DNA of 64,000 nucleotides. Source: Microthrixaceae bacterium (GTDB lineage Bacteria; Actinomycetota; Acidimicrobiia; Acidimicrobiales; Microtrichaceae). Both the position numbers and the translations under genes were made by a program. Location of the stretch: assembly GCA_019694615.1 (NCBI GenBank), contig JAIBBP010000016.1, forward strand, positions 21,259-85,258, read 5' to 3'. Shown in pieces: positions 42,594 through 51,139 of this stretch (the stretch's first letter is position 1; the number at the start of each line of letters is the position of its first letter). The notes beneath the pieces are model-generated. The model was not told the DNA's origin. It worked only from the letters and a program-made list of their open reading frames with translations, and searched no databases.

Positions 42594-44231
42594 GTGGTGG
42601 ACAGACGGAGGTTCCTGGCTTCGATCGCGGCGGCGACCGTCGCTGTCGCGTGTACGTCTGACGACGAGTCTGCGGGCCCCGAAGGCGAGTCCGTCGGGGG
42701 GTCGACGACAGCGCCGGCTCAACGCGTCGAGCCGGCCACTCCAGCTGCGAGCCCCGGACTTGCGGCGGGGAGCTTCGCCCTGGGGGTTGCGAGCGGCGAT
42801 CCGCTCCACGATCGCGTGCTGTTGTGGACCCGGCTCGCTTCCGCACCGACCGTCGTTGGCGCCGGCTCGCCGACGACCGATGTCGAGGTGGCCTACGACG
42901 TCGCAACCGACGAGGAGTTCGCCGAGCTCGTGGCGTCCGGCGTCGCCACCGCGAGCGCTTCGCTCGCACACTCGCTCCACGTCGACGTCGTCGGGCTGCG
43001 CCCCGCCACCTGGTACTTCTACCGCTTCCGCGCCGGCGACCAGACCAGCCCCGTCGGCAGGACCAGAACGCTTCCCGACCCAAGCGGCGACATCGACCGT
43101 CTCCGGTTCGTGTTCGCCTCCTGCCAGGACTATCAGTGGGGTCACTACGCCGCGTGGAAGCACGCCGCGGCCGAGCAGGACCTCGACGCCGTCGTCTTCC
43201 TCGGGGACTACATCTACGAGACGAACCTGGGTGATCTGTCGCCCGCGAAGACTGGCGAGCGGGTGTGGGCCAACGGTGCCGCGCTCACGCTCGACGACTA
43301 CCGGCAGCGGTACGCCCAGACCCGGAGCGACCTGTCGTTGCAACAGGCTCACCACGCGGTGCCGTGGCTGACCGTGTTCGACGACCACGAGGTGGCCGAC
43401 AACTACGCCGGCGACGTCGGCCACTACGACGGAGGCGAGCCCAAGAGCCGCGACCGTCGGCTCGCCGCCTATCAGGCGTGGTACGAGCACACACCAATCC
43501 GAATCGACCCCGAGCCGACGTCGTTCGACGACCTGTCCGTGCACCGGTCGGCGCAGTTCGGCGCCTTGGCGACCCTGTTCGCGATCGAGACCCGCCAGCA
43601 CGCTGATCCACCGCCGTGCCGCGCAGACTCGGCGGCGGGCTCGACGATCGCCTCGCTCGGCGATGAAGGGCCGGACTGCGCCGAGAGCGTCGATCCACAG
43701 CGAACCAACCTCGGAGCGGAGCAGGAGGAGTGGCTCACCACCGGGCTCGCCGACTCCTCGACCACGTGGAACATCATCTGCAACCCGCTGATGCTCGCGG
43801 GGCTCAACGTCGGAACCGCCGATGCACCCGAACACACCCGGGACACGTGGGACGGTTACCCGCTCGTGCGGCAGCGTCTGCTCGACGGCATCGTGTCGGC
43901 TGACGTTCCCAACCCCGTGATCGTCACCGGCGACTGGCACGCCAGCTTCGTGCTCGATGTCAAAGCGGGCCCCGACGGCGACACGATCGCACCGGAGTTT
44001 CTCGCGACATCGATGACCACCGTCAACTTCGCTGAGGACTACAGCGCTGCCAACCCCCATGTTCGGTACTTCGACGGAACCCACCACGGCTACGGGCTGG
44101 TTACTGTGACGGCCGACGAACTGGTCTGCGAGTTCAAGTACATCGCCGACGTGTGGGATCCCGACAGCCCGATCGAACAGGTCGACCGCTGGCGAGTGGC
44201 CGCCGGCAGCCCCATCGCCGAACCCGCCTGA
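42594..44231 (+). CDS. phoD: Alkaline phosphatase D (PhoD)
   Basis: A 545-residue exported phosphodiesterase/phosphatase. The N-terminus [19 protein letters not shown] combines a twin-arginine motif with a lipobox-like end, so export by Tat and lipid attachment are likely. An N-terminal Fn3-like domain ([20 protein letters not shown]) precedes the metallophosphoesterase core: [29 protein letters not shown] and VTGDWHASF supply the iron/calcium ligands. It releases phosphate from phosphodiesters such as teichoic acids. Tandem GTGs at 42594 and 42597 are both possible starts. It diverges from the YyaL-like gene. Confidence 0.92.
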   Translation: MVDRRRFLASIAAATVAVACTSDDESAGPEGESVGGSTTAPAQRVEPATPAASPGLAAGSFALGVASGDPLHDRVLLWTRLASAPTVVGAGSPTTDVEVAYDVATDEEFAELVASGVATASASLAHSLHVDVVGLRPATWYFYRFRAGDQTSPVGRTRTLPDPSGDIDRLRFVFASCQDYQWGHYAAWKHAAAEQDLDAVVFLGDYIYETNLGDLSPAKTGERVWANGAALTLDDYRQRYAQTRSDLSLQQAHHAVPWLTVFDDHEVADNYAGDVGHYDGGEPKSRDRRLAAYQAWYEHTPIRIDPEPTSFDDLSVHRSAQFGALATLFAIETRQHADPPPCRADSAAGSTIASLGDEGPDCAESVDPQRTNLGAEQEEWLTTGLADSSTTWNIICNPLMLAGLNVGTADAPEHTRDTWDGYPLVRQRLLDGIVSADVPNPVIVTGDWHASFVLDVKAGPDGDTIAPEFLATSMTTVNFAEDYSAANPHVRYFDGTHHGYGLVTVTADELVCEFKYIADVWDPDSPIEQVDRWRVAAGSPIAEPA

Positions 44232-44379
44232 ACGGCGCTGACTGTCGCGCTCATCGGCGCGCCCACCTTGGAGAGCTTGTACGAGCGACGACCGCTCGTG
44301 TTCTCCCGGGTCCAACCTCGTCGATCGACTCCGCGTCCGTCGGTGTGCAGAAGCCTGCTGCCACACGGTTATCGCCGGC

Positions 44380-44400
44380 GCAAGGGGGGACGTCCCCCAT
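44380..44400. repeat. Short element GCAAGGGGGGACGTCCCCCAT
   Basis: Contains the perfect 14-bp palindrome GGGGGACGTCCCCC (44385-44398). The element matches the one at 1968-1988 except for one central base. It lies 56 bases before the WXG100-like gene. The rest of the phoD to 44456 gap (about 220 bases) shows no other feature. Confidence 0.55.
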
Positions 44401-44455
44401 GGCCAACGACCCGAGCGGGCCTCATGCTCGGGGTCATGGATGTGAGGTTTGAGCG

Positions 44456-45778
44456 GTGAGACAGGGTGCCGATGTCGACGCGCTGCGCTTGCTCGCCGCG
44501 GCGCTCGAGGACAGCGGCGGTCGGCTCGCTGCGTTGCACGCGGAACTGTCCGGAGCGATCGCGTCGGTGATGTGGCGTGGAGGCGACGCCGATCGGTTCA
44601 GATCCGAGTGGGCCGCGCAGCAGGGCAGCGCGGCGGCCGTCGCTCGACGACTCGTCGCGGCCGGTGCCGGAGTTCGCGTCGACGCGGACCAACAGGCGCT
44701 CGTCAGTTCCCCCAGTTCCATCAGCGTCGGCAGCTCCAGTGGACTCACCGCGTTGGTCGACGCCCCGCGCCGGCTGCTCGATCCGGCCCCGGCTCGGGTT
44801 CGCTGGTACGACGTCGAGATCGAGGGAGTCTCGGGTGTTGCCGCTTCTGCCGGAGTCGAGCTCCGGGTCGAGGAACTCGCCGACGGTCGATCGAGGATCG
44901 TCGAGACTGCCTCGGCGGGGCTCGGCGCTGGACGTGACGGCGGCGGAACGTTCGGGGTGGCACTCGGCGATCGGGGGTGGGCGATCGGCGGCGACGGAGA
45001 GGCCGCGATCAGTGGAACGGTCTTCGGAGAGACCACCTGGATTGTGCCGACGTCCGACGTCGACGCGTTCGTCGCACATCGAGCGGCGGAGCTCGCTGTT
45101 GGGGAGGGTGAGACGGCGGCAGCGCAGGGCGCGCTCCGCGCCGTTCCGTTCCTCGGATTCGTCGCAGGGGCGGTCGGCGCGGGACCGATCCTCGACACAC
45201 TCAGCTATCGACCGCCAGCCCCCGTTTCCCGGGGCCTGGCCGTCGGGATCGACGGGCGGGCAGCGGCCGTCGGGTCCGGAGCGACGGCCTCGGCCGGTGC
45301 CTCACTGTCGAGCGCAGTGGTTGCGGGGGCGACGGTCGACCGACGTACGGGCGTCACGACGGCCCGGTTGGCCGGGGAGTTCGCCGGCGCCCTCTCGGCG
45401 ACAGGGCTCGGAAGATCCCTCGACGGCGGCGCGGCGACGGCGGCCTCGCTGACGATCGACGCATCAGGTCGGCCGACGATGCTCCTCCTCGAATCGACGT
45501 CGACATCGACTTCGAGCACGGTCGACGTGCGAACACGGGTGGCGGTCGACCTCGCAGCGCCAGCGGTTCGTAATCGGGCTGAGGCGTTCCTCGCTCATGT
45601 CCGTTCCGGCCGGATCGACGATGCGGCTGCGGTCCTCGAGGAACTGGGCCATATCGGGCTCTTGGACTCCGAGGTCTCGGTCGACCGCTACGCCGAGCTG
45701 GAATCCCGCCGCTACGGCATCGACGTGCCACTCGGTTCTGCCGGGGTGACCTACCGCGAAGTCGCGCTGCGACGGTGA
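44456..45778 (+). CDS. WXG100-like N-terminus with a long repetitive-type C-terminus
   Basis: A 440-residue protein. The N-terminal about 85 residues are helical with a [14 protein letters not shown] turn, resembling the WxG helical hairpin of ESX/type VII substrates. The rest (90-440) is Gly/Ala/Ser-rich with alternating strands ([37 protein letters not shown]) and no recognised enzyme motif. It may be a secreted effector-like or surface protein, but no type VII secretion gene is nearby and no signal peptide is present. GTG start at 44456; the ribosome-binding site is weak. Confidence 0.6.
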   Translation: MRQGADVDALRLLAAALEDSGGRLAALHAELSGAIASVMWRGGDADRFRSEWAAQQGSAAAVARRLVAAGAGVRVDADQQALVSSPSSISVGSSSGLTALVDAPRRLLDPAPARVRWYDVEIEGVSGVAASAGVELRVEELADGRSRIVETASAGLGAGRDGGGTFGVALGDRGWAIGGDGEAAISGTVFGETTWIVPTSDVDAFVAHRAAELAVGEGETAAAQGALRAVPFLGFVAGAVGAGPILDTLSYRPPAPVSRGLAVGIDGRAAAVGSGATASAGASLSSAVVAGATVDRRTGVTTARLAGEFAGALSATGLGRSLDGGAATAASLTIDASGRPTMLLLESTSTSTSSTVDVRTRVAVDLAAPAVRNRAEAFLAHVRSGRIDDAAAVLEELGHIGLLDSEVSVDRYAELESRRYGIDVPLGSAGVTYREVALRR

Positions 45779-45788
45779 ACCGCTCCCG

Positions 45789-46898
45789 TCAGATCTCGCG
45801 TCGGCGCAGCTTGCCGAGCGGGGTGCGCGGAAGCGACGGGGCGAACTCGACCGCACCCGGGGCGCACCAGGCCGGCAACTCGGCCCGAACCAGGTCACGG
45901 AGAGCCTCCAACGGCGGGAGGTCGTCAGGATCGGTCGGGACTATCACCGCAGTGACCTGTTGGCCCCACTCGGCGTGAGGGCGGCCGACGACGGCGGCCT
46001 CTGCAACGCGTGCGTCGGCTGTCAGCAGTCGCTCGACGGGGTCGGGCCAGACGTTCTCCCCGCCGGAGATGATGAGGTCGTCGGCCCGGCCGGCGACGGT
46101 CAAGCGTCCCGTCGTCGGATCGACCGACCCCACGTCGCCCGTTCGGTACCAGCCGTCGGAGTCCAACGGATCGGTCCCGTCGCGGTAGCACCGGAGCATC
46201 GTCGGACCTGAGATGGAGATGCCGCCGTCGTGGTCGATGCGAAGCCCCACCCCGTTGAGAGGAAGACCGTCGTAGACGACCCCTGCGCCAGACTCGGTCA
46301 TGCCGTAGGTCGCGACACAGTTCGCCGGTCGATCGTCGGGGATCGCAGACCCGCCGAGGAGGACACGGCGGAACAACGATGGATCGATGCGGCGAAGCGT
46401 CGTGGGGACAAGCGACACGTGGGTCGCCCCGGCCAGCGCTGCGAGCTCGACGTCGGCGGCATCGAACCTGGGGTGGACCACGAGCCCCGAGCCCGTCACG
46501 AGCGCTCGCACGATCACCGAGAAACCGCCGATGTGATGAAGCGGCAGGCAAGCCAACCATGTCGCGTCTGCCTCGACCCCGAGGTACGTCGTCGAGGCGA
46601 ACGCCGCGAACTGGAGTGCGTCGTGGGTGAGAACGACACCCTTCGGCATCCCGGTCGTTCCGCTCGTCGCAATCACCGCAGCATCCCCGTCCTCACACGG
46701 GTCGCCATCGAGTCTTCGCCGGCTGCCGTCTGACTCGATGATCGCGGTCGGTCGGAGAGCGGTGAGCACGTTTCGGCTCCACGAGCGGGGGAGGCGAGGG
46801 TCGAGCGGCAGCACGGCGTCGCCCGAGTCCCAGACTCTGCGAACCGCATCGACGAACCCGGGGCCACCAGCGAGATCGATCGCGACGAGTTCTGTCAC
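45789..46898 (-). CDS. menE: o-Succinylbenzoate-CoA ligase MenE
   Basis: A 369-residue adenylate-forming enzyme that activates o-succinylbenzoate to its CoA thioester in menaquinone synthesis. P-loop [68 protein letters not shown] and the C-terminal lysine in PLGKLRRREI are present. It is short for the superfamily but normal for actinobacterial MenE. The menB, menA and menD genes nearby support the assignment. GTG start; TACCCT lies 6 bases upstream. Confidence 0.88.
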   Translation of the reverse strand: MTELVAIDLAGGPGFVDAVRRVWDSGDAVLPLDPRLPRSWSRNVLTALRPTAIIESDGSRRRLDGDPCEDGDAAVIATSGTTGMPKGVVLTHDALQFAAFASTTYLGVEADATWLACLPLHHIGGFSVIVRALVTGSGLVVHPRFDAADVELAALAGATHVSLVPTTLRRIDPSLFRRVLLGGSAIPDDRPANCVATYGMTESGAGVVYDGLPLNGVGLRIDHDGGISISGPTMLRCYRDGTDPLDSDGWYRTGDVGSVDPTTGRLTVAGRADDLIISGGENVWPDPVERLLTADARVAEAAVVGRPHAEWGQQVTAVIVPTDPDDLPPLEALRDLVRAELPAWCAPGAVEFAPSLPRTPLGKLRRREI

Positions 46899-46904
46899 AG
46901 GCCG

Positions 46905-46910
46905 AGGGTA
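46905..46910 (-). promoter_or_regulatory. -10 hexamer TACCCT, leaderless menE
   Basis: On the minus strand TACCCT ends 6 bases before the GTG at 46898. Confidence 0.45.
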
Positions 46911-46969
46911 ACCTGAGCGAACGGCCTCCTCCGATGGGTGTCAGACCCACAAGGCCGTCGAGGGGGTTG

Positions 46970-48397
46970 ATGAAGATGGTCGACGAGCAACAGCCGCTTG
47001 AAGGGCAGCCGATCGAGACGCCGTCGGTGGCGCAAGCTCGGGCCTCGATCGCCCAGGCGCAGGAAGCGCTGGTGTCCGCCGCTGCGGCGCTCCCCGGTTC
47101 GACCGATCCCGACGCCGAACCCCGTCGTCGTGTCGATTGGAGTGCTCCGATCGCGCTGGCCGGTGCCGCCTCGTTGGGTGCGGGCGCGGTCCACGCAGCT
47201 GCCATCGGGGCACACGCCGAGCACACCTCGGTCGTGAAGGTGTTCACGGTGATGGCGGTGCTTCAACTCCTGTGGGGCGCGCTCGTTCTGGTCCGACCGG
47301 CCCGTTGGCTCTCGGCGGCCGGCGTGGCGTTGGGCGGAGCCGCGGTGGTGGGTTGGATCATGGCCAAGACCTCGGGCATCTCGTGGGTCGACGGCCTGCA
47401 GGACGCAGAGCCGGTTCAGTGGTCCGACGGGCTGTGCGCTGCGCTCGCTGCCATCGCCGGAATCGGTGCGGGTGTTCACCTCCTGGTCGGCAGCGAGACG
47501 CGGGCGGACGGCATCCAACGTGGGAGTACCCCGTCGTTGCGCCGGTTGGCCCTCGGTGGAGCTGCAGCGATTGCGGTCCTCTCGCTCACCGGCATGAACG
47601 CAGCCGCGTCGCACAGCCATGCGGGCTCCGACCACCACGGAAGCGACGAGGCGACCGGCGACGGGCATGGGCACATTGACGACGGTGAAACACATGCCGA
47701 GGGGACCCATGACGACCCGGTGGACGGTGAGACAGTTGGCGCAGAATCGTCCGGCGCCGCTCACGGCGAGCACGGCGCGACAGCGGCCGTCGCCCCGGTG
47801 CCGTACGACCCCGAACTTCCCATCGATTTGGGTGGCGTCGAGGGCGTGACCCCTCAACAACAGGCGCGCGCCGAGAACCTCGTTGCGATCACCCTGGCTC
47901 GACTTCCGCAGTTCGCCGACTACACGACGCTCGAGGCGAAGGGTTATCACTCGATCCAGGACGGCGGCACCGGAGCCGAGCACTACATCAACTGGAACTA
48001 CATCAACGACGGGCGCGAGCTGGATCCGGACTATCCCGAGTCCATCGTGTTCGACACCACCGGCCCGGAGAAGAAGCTGGTGTCGGCGATGTTCTTCGCC
48101 GAGGGTGGCGTCGACCTGGACCACGTGCCCGACATAGGTGGGAAGCTCACGCAGTGGCACATCCACAACGACCTCTGTTTCACCGAGTCGAACCCCCCGC
48201 GGGTGGCCGGGTTGACCGACGGAGCCGGCAACTGTCGTCCCGGCCTCCGCACCCTCGGCAATCCTGTGCCGATGATCCACGTCTGGATCACCCCGCACAA
48301 GTGCGGTCCCTTTGCTGCGCTCGAAGGTATCGGCGCCGGGCAGGTCAAGGCAGGCGACACGAAAGCCTGCGACACCGCTCACGGCTCCAGTCACTGA
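46970..48397 (+). CDS. His-rich membrane protein with a WHxHxxLC domain
   Basis: A 475-residue protein of unknown function. After a helical cytoplasmic start come about four or five hydrophobic segments (roughly residues 55-220). A His/Asp/Glu-rich loop follows (SHSHAGSDHHGSDEATGDG and on to about 280) that should bind metal ions. The C-terminal domain (about 290-475) contains AEHYINWNYIND, the motif WHIHNDLCF and a late VWITPHKCGPF. These His and Cys residues look like a metal or haem site facing outward. ATG at 46970 has AGGGGG upstream. It sits between menE and menB but no link to menaquinone is proven. Confidence 0.65.
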   Translation: MKMVDEQQPLEGQPIETPSVAQARASIAQAQEALVSAAAALPGSTDPDAEPRRRVDWSAPIALAGAASLGAGAVHAAAIGAHAEHTSVVKVFTVMAVLQLLWGALVLVRPARWLSAAGVALGGAAVVGWIMAKTSGISWVDGLQDAEPVQWSDGLCAALAAIAGIGAGVHLLVGSETRADGIQRGSTPSLRRLALGGAAAIAVLSLTGMNAAASHSHAGSDHHGSDEATGDGHGHIDDGETHAEGTHDDPVDGETVGAESSGAAHGEHGATAAVAPVPYDPELPIDLGGVEGVTPQQQARAENLVAITLARLPQFADYTTLEAKGYHSIQDGGTGAEHYINWNYINDGRELDPDYPESIVFDTTGPEKKLVSAMFFAEGGVDLDHVPDIGGKLTQWHIHNDLCFTESNPPRVAGLTDGAGNCRPGLRTLGNPVPMIHVWITPHKCGPFAALEGIGAGQVKAGDTKACDTAHGSSH

Positions 48398-48429
48398 CGC
48401 CCCAGTCACTGGCCGGCGGGGCTGGTGGA

Positions 48430-48435
48430 TAGTGT
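48430..48435 (+). promoter_or_regulatory. -10 hexamer TAGTGT, leaderless menB
   Basis: TAGTGT ends 7 bases before the menB ATG at 48443. Confidence 0.5.
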
Positions 48436-48442
48436 CGGGGCG

Positions 48443-49423
48443 ATGAGCACACCCCCTCCCCGTCCCCACGTCACCCGAGGTGGGCCGGTGACCCCCGCAC
48501 GCCCCATCGGTGACATCACCGACCCCACGCGCAACACCATTCGCCCGGCCCTCGACTGGGAGTCGTTGCCCGACACGACCCACCCCGATCACCCCGTCGA
48601 CTGGCGCGACATCCGTTACGAAATCGGGTTCCCCGCCGACACCAACGGCGGTATCGCCAAGATCACCATCAACCGTCCGGAGGTACGCAACGCGTTCCGT
48701 CCGCAGACGTTGCAGGAGCTGCAACGGGCGTTCGACATCGCTCGTGACGACCCTCGCGTGGGGGTCATCATCCTGTGCGGTCACGGCGACTACGCGTTCT
48801 GTTCGGGTGGCGATCAGCGCATCCGAGGCAACGACGGTTACATCGGCGACGACGCCGTCGCCCAGCAGGGGATCGGCCGGCTCAACGTCCTCGACCTCCA
48901 GATCCAGATTCGACGCACCCCCAAGCCCGTGGTCGCGATGGTGGCCGGCTACGCCGTTGGTGGCGGTCACGTCCTGCACGTCGTGTGCGATCTCTCGATC
49001 GCCGCCGACAACGCCATCTTCGGCCAGACCGGGCCCAAGGTCGGCAGCTTCGACGGCGGCTACGGTTCCGGTCTGCTCGCCCGCAACATCGGCCAGAAGC
49101 GCGCTCGCGAGATCTGGTTCCTGTGCCGCCAGTACGACGCCGTGCGGGCGTACGAGATGGGTCTCGTGAACCAGGTCGTCGAGCTGGAGGCCCTCGAGGA
49201 GGAGACGGTGCAGTGGTGCACCGAGATGCTCGACATGTCGCCGATGGCGCTGCGCATGGTGAAGGGTTCGTGCAACGCGGCCGACGACGGTCTCGCCGGC
49301 ATCCAGCAGCTTGCCGGTGATGCGACGCTGCTCTTCTACCAAACCGAGGAAGCGCAGTACGGGCGTGACTCGTACAAGAACAAGGAGAAGCCCGACTTCT
49401 CCCGGTTCCCCCGGCGGCCGTGA
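48443..49423 (+). CDS. menB: 1,4-dihydroxy-2-naphthoyl-CoA synthase MenB
   Basis: A 326-residue crotonase-fold enzyme that cyclises o-succinylbenzoyl-Co[16 protein letters not shown], the oxyanion-hole region [31 protein letters not shown] and [12 protein letters not shown] with the catalytic Asp are typical MenB. An N-terminal extension of about 50 residues is present, as in mycobacterial MenB. The ATG at 48443 is preferred for its leaderless hexamer. menA follows after 3 bases, so the two are one operon. Confidence 0.95.
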   Translation: MSTPPPRPHVTRGGPVTPARPIGDITDPTRNTIRPALDWESLPDTTHPDHPVDWRDIRYEIGFPADTNGGIAKITINRPEVRNAFRPQTLQELQRAFDIARDDPRVGVIILCGHGDYAFCSGGDQRIRGNDGYIGDDAVAQQGIGRLNVLDLQIQIRRTPKPVVAMVAGYAVGGGHVLHVVCDLSIAADNAIFGQTGPKVGSFDGGYGSGLLARNIGQKRAREIWFLCRQYDAVRAYEMGLVNQVVELEALEEETVQWCTEMLDMSPMALRMVKGSCNAADDGLAGIQQLAGDATLLFYQTEEAQYGRDSYKNKEKPDFSRFPRRP

Positions 49424-49426
49424 GCG

Positions 49427-50329
49427 GTGGCCCAGAACCGGTGGGTGCTCGGCGCCCGTCCGCGCACGCTGCCCGCCGCGGTCGTGCCGGTGCTCGTCGG
49501 TACCGCGTGCGCGTGGGAAGCCGCTGGCGAACGGCATGCGCAGGTCGACTGGCTGAACGTCGTTCTGGCCATGATCGTGGCGCTCGCGCTACAGGTCGCC
49601 ACGAACTACGCCAACGACTACAGCGACGGCAAACGGGGCACCGACGATCCGTCCAAACGCGTCGGGCCGCCCCGATTGGTCGGCAACGGTCTCGCCACTG
49701 CCGACGAGGTCAAGTCGGCGATGCTGCTTGCGTTCGGCGTGTCGGGCCTTGCCGGCGGCGTGCTGGCGCTGCGGGTCGGATGGGAGCTGATTCCCGTCGG
49801 TGTCGCCGCGATCCTCGCCGGCTACCTCTACACCGGTGGGCCCAAGCCCTACGGCTATCTGGGGCTGGGGGAGGCGTTCGTGTTCGTCTTCTTCGGCGTG
49901 GTGGCAACGGTGGGGTCGACCTACGTTCAGGTGGAGCGGGTCACTTGGTTGTCGGTCGGCTGCTCGGTCATGGTCGGGAGCCTGGCGACGGCGTTGCTGG
50001 TGGTCAACAACCTGCGTGACATCCCCGGCGACACGATCTCGGGTAAGCGCACGCTGGCGGTCAAGCTGGGCGACCAGCGAACGCGGATCCTCTACTGCGT
50101 GCTGTTGACCCTCCCCTTTCTGGTGTTGCCGATCGTCGCCGGGCTCGGTGGACGACCGGTGGCGAGTCTCGCGTTCGCCGCCGTCATGGTGGCCGGCAAA
50201 CCGGTGCAGGCGGTGCTGGGAGGCGCGAAGGGTGCGGAGTTGATCCCGGTTCTCGGAGCGACGGGCAAGGTGCAGATGGCTTTCGGGGTGCTCCTCACTG
50301 TTGGACTGATCATCTCCACCTACATCTGA
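49427..50329 (+). CDS. menA: 1,4-dihydroxy-2-naphthoate polyprenyltransferase MenA
   Basis: A 300-residue UbiA-family membrane enzyme that joins a polyprenyl chain to dihydroxynaphthoate to make demethylmenaquinone. The first Asp-rich motif is NYANDYSDGKRGTDD; the second is LVVNNLRDIPGDTISGKRTL. WVLGARPRTLPAAVVPVLVG begins the protein, and eight or nine hydrophobic segments are seen. It starts with GTG just after menB. Its product is the substrate of the MenG encoded at 54161-54892. Confidence 0.94.
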   Translation: MAQNRWVLGARPRTLPAAVVPVLVGTACAWEAAGERHAQVDWLNVVLAMIVALALQVATNYANDYSDGKRGTDDPSKRVGPPRLVGNGLATADEVKSAMLLAFGVSGLAGGVLALRVGWELIPVGVAAILAGYLYTGGPKPYGYLGLGEAFVFVFFGVVATVGSTYVQVERVTWLSVGCSVMVGSLATALLVVNNLRDIPGDTISGKRTLAVKLGDQRTRILYCVLLTLPFLVLPIVAGLGGRPVASLAFAAVMVAGKPVQAVLGGAKGAELIPVLGATGKVQMAFGVLLTVGLIISTYI

Positions 50330-50337
50330 TCCCGTGA

Positions 50338-50372
50338 CCCCTGAGCTGGGTGTTCGACCGTGGAGTCAGGGG
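50338..50372. terminator. Weak bidirectional stem between menA and menH
   Basis: CCCCTGA (50338-50344) pairs with TCAGGGG (50366-50372) across 21 bases, at the junction of the convergent menA and menH ends. The right arm includes the menH stop. The stem is short, so this is tentative. Confidence 0.3.
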
Positions 50373-51106
50373 CGGTCGAGGAAGGCCGTGATCAGGTCGG
50401 CGGTGGCGGCGGGTTGTTCGAGGTGGACGGTGTGGCCCGCTGACCCGACGATGGCGAGCGTTGCGTTCGGTCCGATGCCGGCGACCATGCGTTCGGCGAG
50501 CGCGGAGAACTTGTGGTCGAGTGCACCGGCGACGACGAGCACCGGCATCGACAGCTCCCCGAGCCGCGACCACAAGGACTCCTGGGATCCCGTGCCGCAT
50601 CGCCGCAACGACATCGCGAGGCCGTGCGCGGAGTTGGCGCGCCGCTCGTCGACGTAGCGGCTACTCGACGGCAACGTCGCAAAGAGGGGGAGCGCGAGCC
50701 ACTCGTCGACGAACTGTTCGACACCGACCTCCTCGATGTGGGCTGCGAGCGCTTCGTCTGATCGTCGGCGGGTGTCGCGCTCGTTGTCGTCGTCGATCCC
50801 CGCCGTCGCGCTGATCAGCACGAGTCGCTCGACCCGCTCGGGAGTGGCGAGCGCGGTGTGGAGGCCGATTCGCCCGCCCATCGAGTAGCCGACCACTGCC
50901 GCGGGGACTTCGGGATCGATGGTGGCGCCGATCAGATCCGCGGTCGTCCAGAGGTCCGCCTCGACGGCACCTGCGGCGCCGTGACCAGGTAGGTCGACGG
51001 CCACGACGTCGCGACGAGCGTAGAGGGCCGCTTCGAGTCGGCCCCAACAGCGCCGGTTCTGCCCGAACCCGTGCAGGAGGACGACGGGCGGACGTGTGTG
51101 TTCCAT
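50366..51106 (-). CDS. menH: MenH-like alpha/beta hydrolase (SHCHC synthase)
   Basis: A 246-residue alpha/beta hydrolase. VVLLHGFGQNRRCWGRLEAAL is the oxyanion region, the nucleophile is Ser75 in GYSMGGR, GALDHKFSALAERM supplies the Asp and GSAGHTVHLEQP the His. In the pathway MenH eliminates pyruvate from the MenD product to give SHCHC. The divergent position 33 bases from menD and the size support MenH over a general esterase. ATG at 51106, with TACGGT 9 bases upstream. Confidence 0.8.
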   Translation of the reverse strand: MEHTRPPVVLLHGFGQNRRCWGRLEAALYARRDVVAVDLPGHGAAGAVEADLWTTADLIGATIDPEVPAAVVGYSMGGRIGLHTALATPERVERLVLISATAGIDDDNERDTRRRSDEALAAHIEEVGVEQFVDEWLALPLFATLPSSSRYVDERRANSAHGLAMSLRRCGTGSQESLWSRLGELSMPVLVVAGALDHKFSALAERMVAGIGPNATLAIVGSAGHTVHLEQPAATADLITAFLDRP

Positions 51107-51115
51107 CGCCGTCGG

Positions 51116-51121
51116 ACCGTA
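51116..51121 (-). promoter_or_regulatory. Candidate -10 TACGGT for menH
   Basis: On the minus strand TACGGT ends 9 bases before the menH ATG. Its position abuts the divergent menD hexamer, so RNA polymerase binding may be mutually exclusive. Confidence 0.35.
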
Positions 51122-51125
51122 GTCG

Positions 51126-51131
51126 TAGGCT
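51126..51131 (+). promoter_or_regulatory. -10 hexamer TAGGCT, leaderless menD
   Basis: TAGGCT ends 8 bases before the menD ATG at 51140. Confidence 0.5.
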
Positions 51132-51139
51132 CAGCGGCC

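Noticed and set aside
42459..44366. Long minus-strand open frame continuing upstream of the YyaL-like gene
   Set aside because: It is antisense to phoD, has no domain similarity, and the real gene starts at 42458 with a leaderless hexamer; long antisense frames are expected at this GC content.
46895..49537. 880-codon minus-strand open frame opposite the His-rich protein and menB
   Set aside because: It crosses two well supported plus-strand genes and their intergenic gap, with no family signature.
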